Notes under the pieces: generated by a model
Seen by the model: only the letters and a program-made list of their open reading frames with translations
Told to the model about the DNA's origin: nothing
The model's database searches: none
Program-made: the position numbers and the translations under genes
Shown: piece after piece, positions 38,638 to 48,471 of the stretch
How positions within the stretch are numbered: position 1 is the first letter of the stretch
Layout: every line of letters starts with the position of its first letter
Assembly (NCBI GenBank): GCA_951812805.1
Contig: CATOSZ010000003.1
Coordinates: forward strand, 2,062,557-2,126,556
Origin: an uncultured Alphaproteobacteria bacterium
Lineage (GTDB): Bacteria; Pseudomonadota; Alphaproteobacteria; GCA-2731375
Length of the DNA stretch: 64,000 nucleotides
Reading direction: 5' to 3'

Positions 38638-39732
38638 ATGGAAGGCTTTCTGGAGTGCTTTGAGGGTCTCGAGGATCCGCGGACTGGCAATGCCGGGCGT
38701 CACGATCTGCTGGAGATCTTGACGATCGCCCTGTGCACGGTCCTCTCGGGCGGTCAGACGGCGGTCGACATGGCGATCTTCGCGCGTGAAAAGGAGGCGT
38801 TCCTGCGGGAATTTCTCGTACTCGAACATGGCGTGCCGAGCCACGACACCTTCAGCCGGGTGTTCCGGTTGCTGGATCCGGAGGCGTTCGGCGCCTGCTT
38901 CCAGCGCTTCATGGCGCGCTTTTCCGAGACCTGCCAAGGGGTCATTGCGATCGACGGCAAGGTGGTGCGGCGATCCTACGACAAGGCGAGCGGCACGTCG
39001 GCGCTGCATATGGTCTCGGCCTGGGGCTGTGATCAGCGGCTGGTGTTGGGGCAAGTCGCCACCGACGCCAAGTCCAACGAGATCACCGCCGTGCCGAAGC
39101 TGTTGAAACTATTGAGCCTCGAGGGGACGATCGTGACCGTGGACGCCCTCAATTGCCAGCGCGCCATCGCCAGCCAGATTATCGAGCAGGGGGGTGACTA
39201 CGCCCTGGCGTTGAAGGGCAATCAAGGCACGCTGCATGACGACGTGAGAACCTTCCTCGACGATCCGAAAGCCGAAGCGACCACCACCGACACCACGGTC
39301 GATGGCGATCATGGCCGCATCGAGACCCGTGCCGCTCTCGTCTCCAGCCACGTCGAGTGGCTGCAAGAGCGCCATCATTGGCCGGGCCTGAAGGCGGTCG
39401 CCAAAGTCACCCGGACCCGCGAGTGCGCGGAGAAGACGTCGAGCGAAACCGCCTACTACCTGCTCAGCCAGCCGCTCGACGCCGAGCGCTTCAATCCCGT
39501 TGCCCGGGCGCACTGGGGGGTCGAAAACCGCCTGCACTGGTGCCTCGATGTCCAAATGAACGAAGACCAAGACAGAACCCGCAAGGACAATGGACCGCAC
39601 AATCTCGCCGTCCTGCGCCACATGGCGCTCAATGTCATGCGAAAGGATCCACGAAAAGACTCGCTGCGCGCCAAGTTCAAAATCGCCGCTTGGAACAACG
39701 ACTATCTCCTGTCACTCCTCGGCAAATTCTGA
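38638..39732 (+). CDS. ISAs1-family DDE transposase
   Basis: A 364-residue transposase. The N-terminal half has the ISAs1 signature LEDPRTGNAGRHDLLEILTI and VPSHDTFSRVFRLLD. Catalytic acids fit a DDE triad: D106 in IAIDGKVVRRSYD, D169 in VTVDALNCQ and E296 in HWGVENRLHWCLDV, the last in the typical Y/H-x2-R/E-like context of this family. KGNQGTLHDDV is another family hallmark. ATG 38638 has GGAGG 5 nt upstream; the GTG at 38626 is less likely. It is intact, with no frameshift, and occupies nearly the whole element. Confidence 0.95.
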   Translation: MEGFLECFEGLEDPRTGNAGRHDLLEILTIALCTVLSGGQTAVDMAIFAREKEAFLREFLVLEHGVPSHDTFSRVFRLLDPEAFGACFQRFMARFSETCQGVIAIDGKVVRRSYDKASGTSALHMVSAWGCDQRLVLGQVATDAKSNEITAVPKLLKLLSLEGTIVTVDALNCQRAIASQIIEQGGDYALALKGNQGTLHDDVRTFLDDPKAEATTTDTTVDGDHGRIETRAALVSSHVEWLQERHHWPGLKAVAKVTRTRECAEKTSSETAYYLLSQPLDAERFNPVARAHWGVENRLHWCLDVQMNEDQDRTRKDNGPHNLAVLRHMALNVMRKDPRKDSLRAKFKIAAWNNDYLLSLLGKF

Positions 39733-39747
39733 AATGCGATTGCCCTG
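39725..39747. repeat. IS right terminal inverted repeat
   Basis: 23 bp reading CAGGGCAATCGCATTT inward from 39747 on the minus strand. The transposase stop codon (39730-39732) lies within it. Confidence 0.9.
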
Positions 39748-39757
39748 CCGATCATTC
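39748..39757. repeat. Target site duplication, right copy (10 bp)
   Basis: CCGATCATTC, identical to 38529-38538. Removing the element and one copy restores a continuous intergenic region of about 220 bp. Confidence 0.92.
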
Positions 39758-39899
39758 AGAGTCTCCCATAAAAGCGACGTAACTGTTTGGCAAGACCGAG
39801 CTTTTAAGGTGTGGGTATTGAGGTTAACGTTGATGACGCCTCGCACCCTTCGTGTGCGTGCGGAGCATCGTTACGCCACCGGGTTCAGGAGACGATGTC

Positions 39900-42800
39900 A
39901 TGGCCGGAAATCGTGCGTTCAAGGAGAAGGCGGAGCGCCTGGACCACGTCCGGGCCATGGTGGCCGAACGGTTGGCCGGGGACGAGGCACGCGATCTCGG
40001 CGCCTGCGTCGCCACCTTCTACGACCGGGTGACGCCGGAGGACCTGCTGGAGATATCCGCCGACAATCTTTACGGCGCCGCCCTGGCGCTCTGGCGTTTC
40101 GCCGCCAAGCGCCGTCCGGGTGAGTCGTCCGTCCGGGTCTACACGCCCCGCATCGACGAACATGGTTGGCAGGCCGCGCACACGGTGATCGAGATCATCA
40201 ACGACGACATGCCGTTCCTGGTCGATTCAGTGGTCGGCAACCTGGCGCGCCATGGTCACGAGTTCCATCTCCTGGTCCATCCGGTGGTCCGGGTCGTTCG
40301 CGACGAGGACGGCACACGCACCGCGTTGGCGGCCGAGGGTGATGGTGCTCTTGCCGAGTCCGTCATGCACATCCAGATCGGCGAGCACAGCGATCGCCGC
40401 GCGCTGGAGGAGATCGAACGTCTTCTCGTCGGTGTGCTGGACGACGTGCGCCCGGCGGTCGAGGACTGGCCGCAAATGCTGGCGCGGCTGGACGACACGA
40501 TCGCCGAAGTCGAAGCGGGGGTTCCGGTCGAGGCGGCGGAGGCGGCGGAGGCGAGCGCCTTCCTGCACTGGATGCGCTCCAACCACTTCACCTTCCTCGG
40601 CTGTCGTGATTTTGCCTACGAGACGGCGGATGGGGCCGAGAACCTCGCGATCGTCGAGGGATCGGGTCACGGCATCCTGCGCAATCCCGAACGCCAGGTG
40701 CTGCGGGACGGGGATGGTTCCGGACTGGCGCCGCTCGTGCAGCAGTTCTTCCGCCGCCCCGAGCTGTTGCTGATCACCAAGACCAGCGTGCGCGGTGTCG
40801 TCCACCGCGCCGTCCACATGGACTATGTCGGCGTGAAACGTTTCGACGCGGCCGGCAACGTGGTGGGGGAACGGCGCTTCGTCGGCCTCTTCACCTCGTC
40901 GGCCTACAGCCGCAGCGCCCGGGACATCCCGATCCTGCGCCAACGTATCGCCGATGTGGTGGCCCGCGCGGGCGTCGGCGGTGCCAGTCACAACGGCAAG
41001 GCGCTGACCCATATCCTGGATACCTTTCCGCGCGACGAGTTGTTCCAGATCGATATCGCGACCCTGCACGATATCGCCACCGGTATTCTCGACCTGCAGG
41101 AGAGGCCGCGGATCAAGCTTTTCGCCAGGCGCGATCCCTTCGACCGTTTCTTTTCCTGCCTGATCTTCGTGCCGCGCGATCGTCTGACCTCCGAGATGCG
41201 CGCGCGCTTCATCTCGATCCTCGTTTCCGAGCTGAACGGCCGCTTGTCGAACGACTATGTCCAGGTCGGCGAATCGCCGCTGGCCCGCATCCACATCATC
41301 ATCGGAACGGACGCCGGCGATGCGCCCGCCGAGCCCGACTATCCGGCCATCGAGGCGAAGCTGGTCGCCGCCGCCCGCACCTGGAACGACAACCTGCGGG
41401 ACGCGCTGGAGGACCGCTTCGGCGAGGAGAAGGCGAGTTCGTTGCGCGCGCTTTACGGGCGGGCGATCCCGGCTTCCTACGCCGAAGCCTTCAGTCCCGA
41501 ACGGGCGATCGGCGACATCGAACAGATCGAGGCCCTGCGCGCCGGCGCCGAGGTCGGCCTGAACTTCTACCGGGTGATCGAGGATCCGGACCAGGTGGTC
41601 CGCTTCAAGGTCTATCACCCGGGCGATGCGGTGGCGCTGTCGGACTGCCTGCCGATGCTGGAGCACATGGGCTTCCGCGTGCTGGGCGAAGCACCTTTCC
41701 ACCTGACCTTCGAGGATGGCGCCAGCTACTGGATCCAGGACTTCGAGATGCGCGAGGCCGACGGCAACGCCTTCGATCTCGGCGAGTTGAAACCGAAGCT
41801 CGAAGGCGCGTTCCTGCACATCTGGCGGGGTGAGCTGGAGGACGACGGCTTCAATCGGCTGGTGCTGCGCGCCGGCCTGGAATGGCGCCAGGTGATGGCG
41901 GTCCGCGCCTTCTGCAAGTACATACGCCAGACCGGGGTGTCCTTCTCCCAGGCCTATATGGAGGACGCGCTGGCCGCCAACCCGGCGATCACCCGCACGC
42001 TCGTCCGCCTGTTCGAGCTGCGCTTCGATCCCGCGTTGGAGGAAAAGCGGGCGGTGCGCTCGACCGCTATCGTCGAGGAAATCCTCGAGGCCCTGGAGGC
42101 GGTCGAGAGCCTGGACGAGGACCGCATCCTGCGCCGCTATCTCAATCTGCTGCAGTCGATGCTGCGGACCAACTTCTATCAACCGGCGGCGGACGGCGGA
42201 CACAAACCCTATTTCTCTTTCAAACTGGACAGCCGGAAGATCACCGATCTGCCGCTGCCCCGCCCCTTCCGCGAGATCTTCGTCTATTCGCCCCGTGTCG
42301 AGGGCGTGCACCTGCGCGGCGGCAAGGTCGCGCGCGGCGGTCTGCGCTGGTCCGACCGGCGCGAGGATTTCCGCACCGAGGTGCTGGGCCTGATGAAGGC
42401 CCAGATGGTGAAGAACGCCGTGATCATTCCGGTCGGCTCCAAGGGTGGCTTCTTCCCCAAACAGCTTCCCCCCGGCGGCGGCCGTGAGGCCGTGCAGGCG
42501 GAGGTGATCGCCTCCTACCAGACCTTCATCCGCGGGCTGCTGGACATCACCGACAATCTTTCCGCCGGCGCCGTGATTTCGCCCCCCGCCGTCATCCGCT
42601 ACGACGAGGACGATCCCTACCTGGTGGTCGCCGCCGACAAGGGCACCGCGACCTTCTCGGATATCGCCAACGACATCTCGCTCGACTACGGCTTCTGGCT
42701 CGGCGACGCCTTCGCCTCCGGCGGCAAGACCGGCTACGACCACAAGGTCATGGGCATCACCGCGCGCGGCGCCTGGGAATCGGTCAAGCGACATTTCCGC

Positions 42801-44729
42801 GAGATGGGTCGCGACATCCAGAACGAGGATTTCTCCGTCGTCGGTATCGGTGACATGTCGGGCGACGTGTTCGGCAACGGCATGCTGCTCTCGCGCCATA
42901 CCCGCCTGCTGGCCGCCTTCGACCATCGCAACATTTTCATCGACCCCGACCCCGATGCTGCCGCCGGCTTCGCCGAGCGGGAACGACGGTTCGCGCTGCC
43001 CCGCAGTTCCTGGGAGGATTACGACGAGAGCCTGATCTCCAAGGGTGGCGGCATCTACGATCGCAAGGCGAAATCGATTCCCTTGACGCCGGAGTTGCAA
43101 GCGATGACCGGGGTCGGCGTCGACGCGATGACGCCGAACGAGTTGATCAACGCGTTGCTGAAGGCGGAGGTCGACCTGCTGTGGATCGGCGGCATCGGCA
43201 CCTATGTGAAGGGCGAGCGGGAGAGTCACGGCGAGGTCGGCGACCGGGCCAACGACGGGCTGCGCGTCGACGGCGGCGACCTTCGCTGCAAGGTGGTGGG
43301 CGAGGGCGGCAATCTCGGCTGTACCCAGCTCGGCCGGGTCGAATTCGCGCTGCGGGGCGGGTGCCTCAATACCGATGCGATCGACAACTCGGCCGGCGTC
43401 GACAGCTCCGATCACGAGGTCAACATCAAGATCCTGCTCGGCCGTGTCGTCGACGACGGCGAGCTGACGGAGAAACAGCGCAACCGGCTGCTGGCGGACA
43501 TGACCGAGGAGGTCGGCGAGCTGGTCCTGCGCAACAACTATCTGCAGGGCCAGGCCCTGACCATGACGGAGAGCCGGTCGCTCGACCTTTTGGAATCGCA
43601 GGTCCGCTACATGCGGTCGCTGGAACGCCAGGGCAAGCTCGATCGCACGGTCGAATACCTGCCCGATGCCGAAGTCCTGGAGGAACGCCGCGGCGCCGGT
43701 CAGGGCCTCACGCGGCCGGAGCTTTCGGTCCTGCTCGCCTATGCGAAGAACGTGCTCTACGAGGAATTCCTCGCCAGCGACCTGACGGACTCCGACTTCC
43801 TGCTGAACGACGTCGTGAAGTACTTTCCGAGACCGCTGCGCAAACGCTTCGGGCCGCAGATCACCGACCATCCGTTGAAGAAGGAGATCATCGCGACGAT
43901 CGTCGCCAACTCCGTCGTCAACCGGGTGGGGATTACCTTCGTGCACGACCTGGTGGAGGAGACGGGCGAGAATGTCGAGGCGATCGCCCGGGCCTATTCC
44001 GCGGCGCGGGACGCCTTCGCGCTGCGCGAAATCTGGGGCGCGATCGAGGCGCTCGACAACCGGGTCGATGCGTCGGTGCAGGCGGAGGTCGGCGTTGCGG
44101 TTTCCGACCTGTTGCGCCACGGCACGCTCTGGTTCCTGCGCAACCAGCCCCAGCCCCTGGCCATCGCAGAGACGCTGGCACGCTTCACGCCGGGGATCGG
44201 CCAGGTCGCGGAAGCGCTCGCGGATCTGGCGAGCCCCGACGAGGTCGCGGCGATGGCGGCCCGGGCGGAGCGTTTGAGCGCGCGCGGCGTCGGCGCCGAG
44301 TTGGCGGCCCGGGTCGCGGGGCTGCCGTTGCTCGCCGCCGCGCCCGACATCGTCCTGGCGGCGGAACAGAGCGGGCGCGACATCGCCGAGGTCGGCCGGG
44401 TCTATTTCCTGCTCGGCGCCCGTCTCGGCCTCGACTGGCTGCGCCGTGCCGCCGATGGCATCCGGCCCGCCGACTTCTGGGAGCGGACAGCGATCACCTC
44501 GATCGTCGACGATTTCTACGACCAGCAGCGCAGTCTTTCGGCCAAGGTCCTGGCCTCGGCGAACGGCGCCGGTCCGGAGGCGATCGTCGAGGGTTGGACC
44601 AAAGCCAGCGCCGGCGTCATCACCCGGTGTTCCGATCTGGTCGAGGATTTCCGGCAGTCCGGCGACATGGACGTCGCCCGCCTGGCGCTCGCCAACCGGA
44701 CGGTGCGGCGCATGCTCTCGTCGGGTTAG
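39900..44729 (+). CDS. gdhZ: Large NAD-specific glutamate dehydrogenase (GDH180 type)
   Basis: A 1,609-residue enzyme of the large NAD-dependent glutamate dehydrogenase class, which converts glutamate to 2-oxoglutarate and ammonia, mainly for glutamate catabolism. The N-terminal third carries ACT-like regulatory domains (for example HTVIEIINDDMPFLVDSVVG). The catalytic region has RGGLRWSDRREDFRTEVLG followed by PVGSKGGFFPKQLP (encoded near 42430-42470) and DKGTATFSDIAND. The nucleotide-binding part contains VVGEGGNLGCTQLGRVEFA. ATG 39900 with AGGAG upstream is preferred over 39852. The insertion sequence ends about 150 bp upstream and may change its expression. Its stop overlaps that of the convergent comM-like gene by 3 bp. 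Confidence 0.95.
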   Translation: MAGNRAFKEKAERLDHVRAMVAERLAGDEARDLGACVATFYDRVTPEDLLEISADNLYGAALALWRFAAKRRPGESSVRVYTPRIDEHGWQAAHTVIEIINDDMPFLVDSVVGNLARHGHEFHLLVHPVVRVVRDEDGTRTALAAEGDGALAESVMHIQIGEHSDRRALEEIERLLVGVLDDVRPAVEDWPQMLARLDDTIAEVEAGVPVEAAEAAEASAFLHWMRSNHFTFLGCRDFAYETADGAENLAIVEGSGHGILRNPERQVLRDGDGSGLAPLVQQFFRRPELLLITKTSVRGVVHRAVHMDYVGVKRFDAAGNVVGERRFVGLFTSSAYSRSARDIPILRQRIADVVARAGVGGASHNGKALTHILDTFPRDELFQIDIATLHDIATGILDLQERPRIKLFARRDPFDRFFSCLIFVPRDRLTSEMRARFISILVSELNGRLSNDYVQVGESPLARIHIIIGTDAGDAPAEPDYPAIEAKLVAAARTWNDNLRDALEDRFGEEKASSLRALYGRAIPASYAEAFSPERAIGDIEQIEALRAGAEVGLNFYRVIEDPDQVVRFKVYHPGDAVALSDCLPMLEHMGFRVLGEAPFHLTFEDGASYWIQDFEMREADGNAFDLGELKPKLEGAFLHIWRGELEDDGFNRLVLRAGLEWRQVMAVRAFCKYIRQTGVSFSQAYMEDALAANPAITRTLVRLFELRFDPALEEKRAVRSTAIVEEILEALEAVESLDEDRILRRYLNLLQSMLRTNFYQPAADGGHKPYFSFKLDSRKITDLPLPRPFREIFVYSPRVEGVHLRGGKVARGGLRWSDRREDFRTEVLGLMKAQMVKNAVIIPVGSKGGFFPKQLPPGGGREAVQAEVIASYQTFIRGLLDITDNLSAGAVISPPAVIRYDEDDPYLVVAADKGTATFSDIANDISLDYGFWLGDAFASGGKTGYDHKVMGITARGAWESVKRHFREMGRDIQNEDFSVVGIGDMSGDVFGNGMLLSRHTRLLAAFDHRNIFIDPDPDAAAGFAERERRFALPRSSWEDYDESLISKGGGIYDRKAKSIPLTPELQAMTGVGVDAMTPNELINALLKAEVDLLWIGGIGTYVKGERESHGEVGDRANDGLRVDGGDLRCKVVGEGGNLGCTQLGRVEFALRGGCLNTDAIDNSAGVDSSDHEVNIKILLGRVVDDGELTEKQRNRLLADMTEEVGELVLRNNYLQGQALTMTESRSLDLLESQVRYMRSLERQGKLDRTVEYLPDAEVLEERRGAGQGLTRPELSVLLAYAKNVLYEEFLASDLTDSDFLLNDVVKYFPRPLRKRFGPQITDHPLKKEIIATIVANSVVNRVGITFVHDLVEETGENVEAIARAYSAARDAFALREIWGAIEALDNRVDASVQAEVGVAVSDLLRHGTLWFLRNQPQPLAIAETLARFTPGIGQVAEALADLASPDEVAAMAARAERLSARGVGAELAARVAGLPLLAAAPDIVLAAEQSGRDIAEVGRVYFLLGARLGLDWLRRAADGIRPADFWERTAITSIVDDFYDQQRSLSAKVLASANGAGPEAIVEGWTKASAGVITRCSDLVEDFRQSGDMDVARLALANRTVRRMLSSG

Positions 44730-46233
44730 TTGCGGAACAGCGGCCGGCGGTAGCTGACCGCTTCGGCGATGTGGATATGGCCGACCGGGCCGCCGCCGTC
44801 GAGGTCGGCCAGCGTGCGGGCGACCTTGAGGACGCGGTGATAGCCGCGGGCCGAAAGATGGAGTGAGTCCGCGACCTCGGTGAGCAGTTTCCGGCCTTGG
44901 TCATCGGGTGCCGCGACCCGTTCCAGCAATTCACCGTCGGCTTCTGCGTTGGTGCGCGGCCCGCCCTCGCCATAGCGTTCGCGCTGGATTGCGCGGGCCG
45001 CCGCGACCCGGGCCGCGATGTCGGCGGAACGTTCACTCGGCGCCGGCAGCGAGAGGTCGGCGGCGCTCACCTGCGGGACTTCGATGTGGATGTCGATCCG
45101 GTCCAGCAGCGGCCCGGATATCCGCGTCTGGTAGTCGCGCGCGCAGCGCGGCGCCCGGGGGCAGGCCTGGGCGGGATCGTCGAGGAAACCGCATTTGCAG
45201 GGGTTCATGGCGGTCACCAGCTGGACGCGGGCCGGGTAGGCGACGTGTGTGTCGGCGCGGGCGACGACGGCCCGCCCGCTTTCGAGGGGTTGGCGGAGCG
45301 CCTCGAGGGCGGGGCGCTGGAATTCTGGCAGCTCGTCCAGGAACAGCACCCCCATATGCGCCATGGAGATTTCCCCGGGCAGCGCCCGCCGGCCGCCGCC
45401 GATCAGGGCGGCCATCGAGGCCGAGTGGTGTGGATTGCGGTACGGCCGCTTGCGCATCAGCCCACCCTCCGGCAGGGATCCGGCCAGGCTGTGGATCATC
45501 GAGACTTCCAGCGCTTCGCGCGCGTCGAGGTCCGGCAGGATGTCGGAGAGCCGCTCCGCCAGCATCGACTTGCCGGCGCCCGGCGGGCCGATCATCAACA
45601 GGTGGTGCGCCCCCGCCGCGGCCACCTCGAGGGCACGCTTGGCGCTCTCCTGCCCCTTGATGTCGGCGAGGTCCAGGCCGCTCGGCGGGGTTTCGACCAG
45701 GCGTGGCTCCGGCGGCGTCAGAACCTGGTCGCCCTTCATGTGGTTGACGACGGCGAGTAGATCGCCCGGCGCCAGGATCTCGATCTCCGCGCCCAGGCGG
45801 CTTCACCCCCCTGGGCGCGGGGACAGATCAGGCCGAGCTCGCGTCCGCTGGCGTGGATCGCCGTCGGCAGCACGCCCGCGACCGGCGTCAAGGCACCGTC
45901 GAGGCCGAGTTCACCGAGTGCCACATAGCCCGCCATCTCGTCCGCCGGCAGCACCCGCATGGCGGCCAGCAGGCCAAGCGCGATCGGCAGGTCGAAGTGG
46001 CTGCCTTCTTTCGGCAGGTCGGCCGGCGCCAGGTTCACGGTGATCCGCTCCGGCGGCAGGGCCAGGCCGATGGCCGACAACGCGGCACGCACCCGCTCCC
46101 GGCTCTCCGCCACCGCCTTGTCGGGGAGGCCGACGATGGTGAAGCTCGGCAAGCCGCCGGCGATCTGAACCTGCACGTCGACGTCGACGACATCGATGCC
46201 CTGAAACGCGACGGTGTTTATCTTCGAGACCAT
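44726..46233 (-). pseudogene. comM/yifB-like Mg-chelatase-family ATPase, frameshifted
   Basis: Together two frames encode a full YifB/ComM-type AAA+ ATPase (about 500 residues), linked in other bacteria to branch migration during natural transformation. The first frame (start 46233) encodes the ChlI-like N-terminal domain to PRAQGGEAAWA and then runs into non-homologous sequence ending at 45736. The second frame picks up at about 45790 with EIEILAPGDLLAVVNHMKG and continues with Walker A GPPGAGKS, Walker B LFLDEL, the CKCG Cys cluster and the C-terminal lid. A single missing base near 45785-45798 explains the break. It could be a real inactivating mutation or a sequencing error. Everything else is intact. 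Confidence 0.88.
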
Positions 46234-46284
46234 GGAGGACGTTCCGCTCCCGCGATGGTTGCGACCCTATCTGCATACGTAGGT

Positions 46285-46301
46285 ATTCGCAAATCGCGAA
46301 T
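46285..46301. promoter_or_regulatory. Short inverted repeat upstream of the comM-like gene
   Basis: ATTCGC (46285-46290) and GCGAAT (46296-46301) with a 5-nt spacer, about 52 bp upstream of the comM-like start in a 164-bp gap. Possibly an operator; there is no other support. Confidence 0.25.
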
Positions 46302-46397
46302 GAACCAAAATACGTCTAATTTTACCATTTCAGCGTCGTTTTGACGGCAATCGGTGCAAAATCACCGGCACGCCACCTGATGCATTTTCGGCCGGAT

Positions 46398-47555
46398 CTA
46401 ATCCCCGCTTTTCCAAAGGGAACGCACGTCCGTGTCGCGTTCTCGTTCGAGATGGCCCTCCCTCTTACGCGCAAAGACGTCGGTCGGCGCAAGGCGGCGG
46501 AGCGCCCATACCGCCATGGCCCGCACCAGGGGGGAGGGGTCGTCGAGCAGGCTTTCCGCTGTGGATGCCAGCGTCGCGTCGCCGCTGTTGCCAATCGCGA
46601 TCAGCACGTTGCGGACGAAGCGATCGCGGCCGAGACGCTTGACCGGCGACTTGGTGAACAGCTTGCGGAAGGCCGCGTCGTCGAGGGTGGCGAGTTCGGC
46701 GAGGCGCGGTGCGGTCAGCTCCGGGCGCGGGCGCAGGCGCAGCTCGGCCGCGGTGCGCGCGAACTTGTTCCAGGGACAGATGGCCAGGCAATCGTCGCAG
46801 CCGAAGATGCGGTTGCCGATGGCGGCGCGGAATTCCTCCGGGATATGACCTGGATGTTCGATCGTCAGGTAGGAGATGCAGCGCCGCGCGTCGAGCTGGT
46901 AGGGCGCCGGGAAGGCCTGCGTCGGGCAGACGTCGAGGCAGGCGCGGCAGCCGCCGCAATGGTCGGTTTCGGCTGCGTCGGGGGGCAGCGGATGGGTGGT
47001 GAAGAGGGCGCCCAGGAACAGCCAGGAGCCGAACTCGCGGCTTACCAGATTGGTATGCTTGCCCTGCCAGCCGAGCCCGGCGGCGGCGGCGAGGGGTTTT
47101 TCCAGGACCGGTGCCGTGTCGACGAAGACCTTGACCTCGCCACCGTGCGTTGCCACCAGCTCGCGGGCCAGTGCCTTCAGTCGCTTCTTGACCACGTCGT
47201 GATAGTCGCGGCCTTGCGCGTAGACCGAAATCGCGCCTTCGCCGCCCCGCGCCAGCACCGCCAGGGGGTCGTCCTCGGGCCCGTAGTTCTGGCCGAGCAT
47301 GAGGATCGCGCGCGCCTCGGGCCAGAGTGTCGACGGATCGGCCCGCCAATCGGCGCGGCCTTCCAGCCAGGCCATCTCGCCCTGGCGGCCGAGGGCGAGG
47401 AATTCACGCAACCGCGCACCCGCCGGCCCGATTCCCGCCGGCGTCGTGATCCCGGCCGTATCGAAGCCGAAGGCCAACGCCCGCGCCTTCAGCCAGTCGG
47501 CGACCGCGCGCGGCGAGGCGGCATCGGCCCCCTCGACGCGCGCGGAATCGCTCAT
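46398..47555 (-). CDS. queG: Epoxyqueuosine reductase QueG
   Basis: A 385-residue enzyme that reduces epoxyqueuosine to queuosine in tRNA, the last step of queuosine synthesis, using cobalamin and two [4Fe-4S] clusters. The ferredoxin-like region has [12 protein letters not shown] (C200, C203, C206, C210) and [13 protein letters not shown] (C253, C256, C260), with C226 also available. The catalytic Asp is probably D147 in [12 protein letters not shown]. The C-terminal part (about 290-370) is HEAT-like, as expected. ATG 47555 lies 4 bp after the stop of the enoyl-CoA hydratase gene, so both are likely on one transcript although their functions are unrelated. Confidence 0.95.
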   Translation of the reverse strand: MSDSARVEGADAASPRAVADWLKARALAFGFDTAGITTPAGIGPAGARLREFLALGRQGEMAWLEGRADWRADPSTLWPEARAILMLGQNYGPEDDPLAVLARGGEGAISVYAQGRDYHDVVKKRLKALARELVATHGGEVKVFVDTAPVLEKPLAAAAGLGWQGKHTNLVSREFGSWLFLGALFTTHPLPPDAAETDHCGGCRACLDVCPTQAFPAPYQLDARRCISYLTIEHPGHIPEEFRAAIGNRIFGCDDCLAICPWNKFARTAAELRLRPRPELTAPRLAELATLDDAAFRKLFTKSPVKRLGRDRFVRNVLIAIGNSGDATLASTAESLLDDPSPLVRAMAVWALRRLAPTDVFARKREGHLERERDTDVRSLWKSGD

Positions 47556-47559
47556 CGTT

Positions 47560-48369
47560 CTAGATGTTGCTGTCCTTGGGGAAGTTCGGACGGCGCTTCT
47601 CCAGGTGGCTGGCCAGGCCCTCGCGCGGCTCCGGTCCGGCGAAGCCCAGCATCTCCAGCGCCAGCGAGGTGTCGAAGGTCGGCCCCGCCATGCGGTACCA
47701 GTTGTTCAACGAGTATTTGGTCCAACGGATGGCGTTCTGCGCGCCGTTCACCAGCTTCTCGCAGACCTCCAGGGACTTGGCCTCCAGCTCGTCGTCCTCG
47801 ACACACAGCGAGACGATGCCGAGACGCTCGGCCTCTTCGCCGTTCATCTGCTCGCACAGCATCAAATAATACTTGGCCTTGGCCATGCCGCAGAGCAACG
47901 GCCAGTTGATGACCGCATGGTCGCCCGCCGCGACGCCGAGCCGGGTGTGGCCGTCGACGATGCGGGCCGACTTGCCGGCGATCGAGATATCGGAGAGCAG
48001 GGCCGCCACCAGGCCGGCACCGACGGCGACGCCGTTGATCGCCGACACCGTCGACTTGCCGCAGTTGATGATGTTGTAGACGAGGTCGCGTGCCTCCTTC
48101 CAGGCGTTGGTCAGCGCTTCGTGGCTGTCCATGTTTTCCTGGATCATGCCGAAATCGCCGCCCGACGAGAACGCCTTGCCCTTGGCGCAGAGCAGGACGA
48201 CCGAGATGTCCGGATCGTCGTCGATGTCCCGCCAGATGTAGGCCATCTCCTTGTGCCCGACCTTGTCGAGCGAGTTGTAGGTCTCCGGCTTGTTCAGGGT
48301 GATCCGCAGTACCCGGTCCATCGGGTAGTCGATCTCCAGGCTCTGGTATTTGGCGTAACGATCACTCAT
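47560..48369 (-). CDS. Enoyl-CoA hydratase/isomerase family protein
   Basis: A 269-residue crotonase-fold protein. The oxyanion-hole segment is [15 protein letters not shown], and the second family signature is [20 protein letters not shown]. At the positions where crotonase has its two catalytic Glu residues this protein reads [16 protein letters not shown], an Asp/His-containing variant seen in a sub-branch of the family. Classical hydratase chemistry is therefore not assured. ATG 48369 has a GAGGAGG site about 7 nt upstream; the longer frame from 48444 lacks one. It is followed 4 bp later by queG. Likely role: beta-oxidation or another CoA-thioester step. Confidence 0.9.
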   Translation of the reverse strand: MSDRYAKYQSLEIDYPMDRVLRITLNKPETYNSLDKVGHKEMAYIWRDIDDDPDISVVLLCAKGKAFSSGGDFGMIQENMDSHEALTNAWKEARDLVYNIINCGKSTVSAINGVAVGAGLVAALLSDISIAGKSARIVDGHTRLGVAAGDHAVINWPLLCGMAKAKYYLMLCEQMNGEEAERLGIVSLCVEDDELEAKSLEVCEKLVNGAQNAIRWTKYSLNNWYRMAGPTFDTSLALEMLGFAGPEPREGLASHLEKRRPNFPKDSNI

Positions 48370-48471
48370 CGGTTTTCCTCCTCGTGCCATTCCTCGGTTC
48401 CGCGATGTCATCCGAGTTGTCGGCCAGGGGGCGAGTGCTGTCAAACGGCCGATCGTCGCAGGGCAAGCCGG

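Larger units (their letters stand above)
38539..39747 (+). mobile_element. ISAs1-family insertion sequence, complete (1,209 bp)
   Basis: A single-transposase element bounded by imperfect terminal inverted repeats. The left end 38539-38560 begins CAGGGGAATCGCATTT; the right end 39725-39747 on the opposite strand begins CAGGGCAATCGCATTT. Both are flanked by the same 10-bp direct repeat, CCGATCATTC. The transposase frame is full length and its stop codon falls inside the right terminal repeat. Perfect target duplication and an intact transposase indicate recent insertion and possible activity. It lies in the intergenic region between the small membrane protein gene and the glutamate dehydrogenase gene. 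Confidence 0.95.

Noticed and set aside
40227..44120. 1,297-residue open frame on the minus strand
   Set aside because: Antisense to the NAD-glutamate dehydrogenase gene, which is full length with catalytic motifs.
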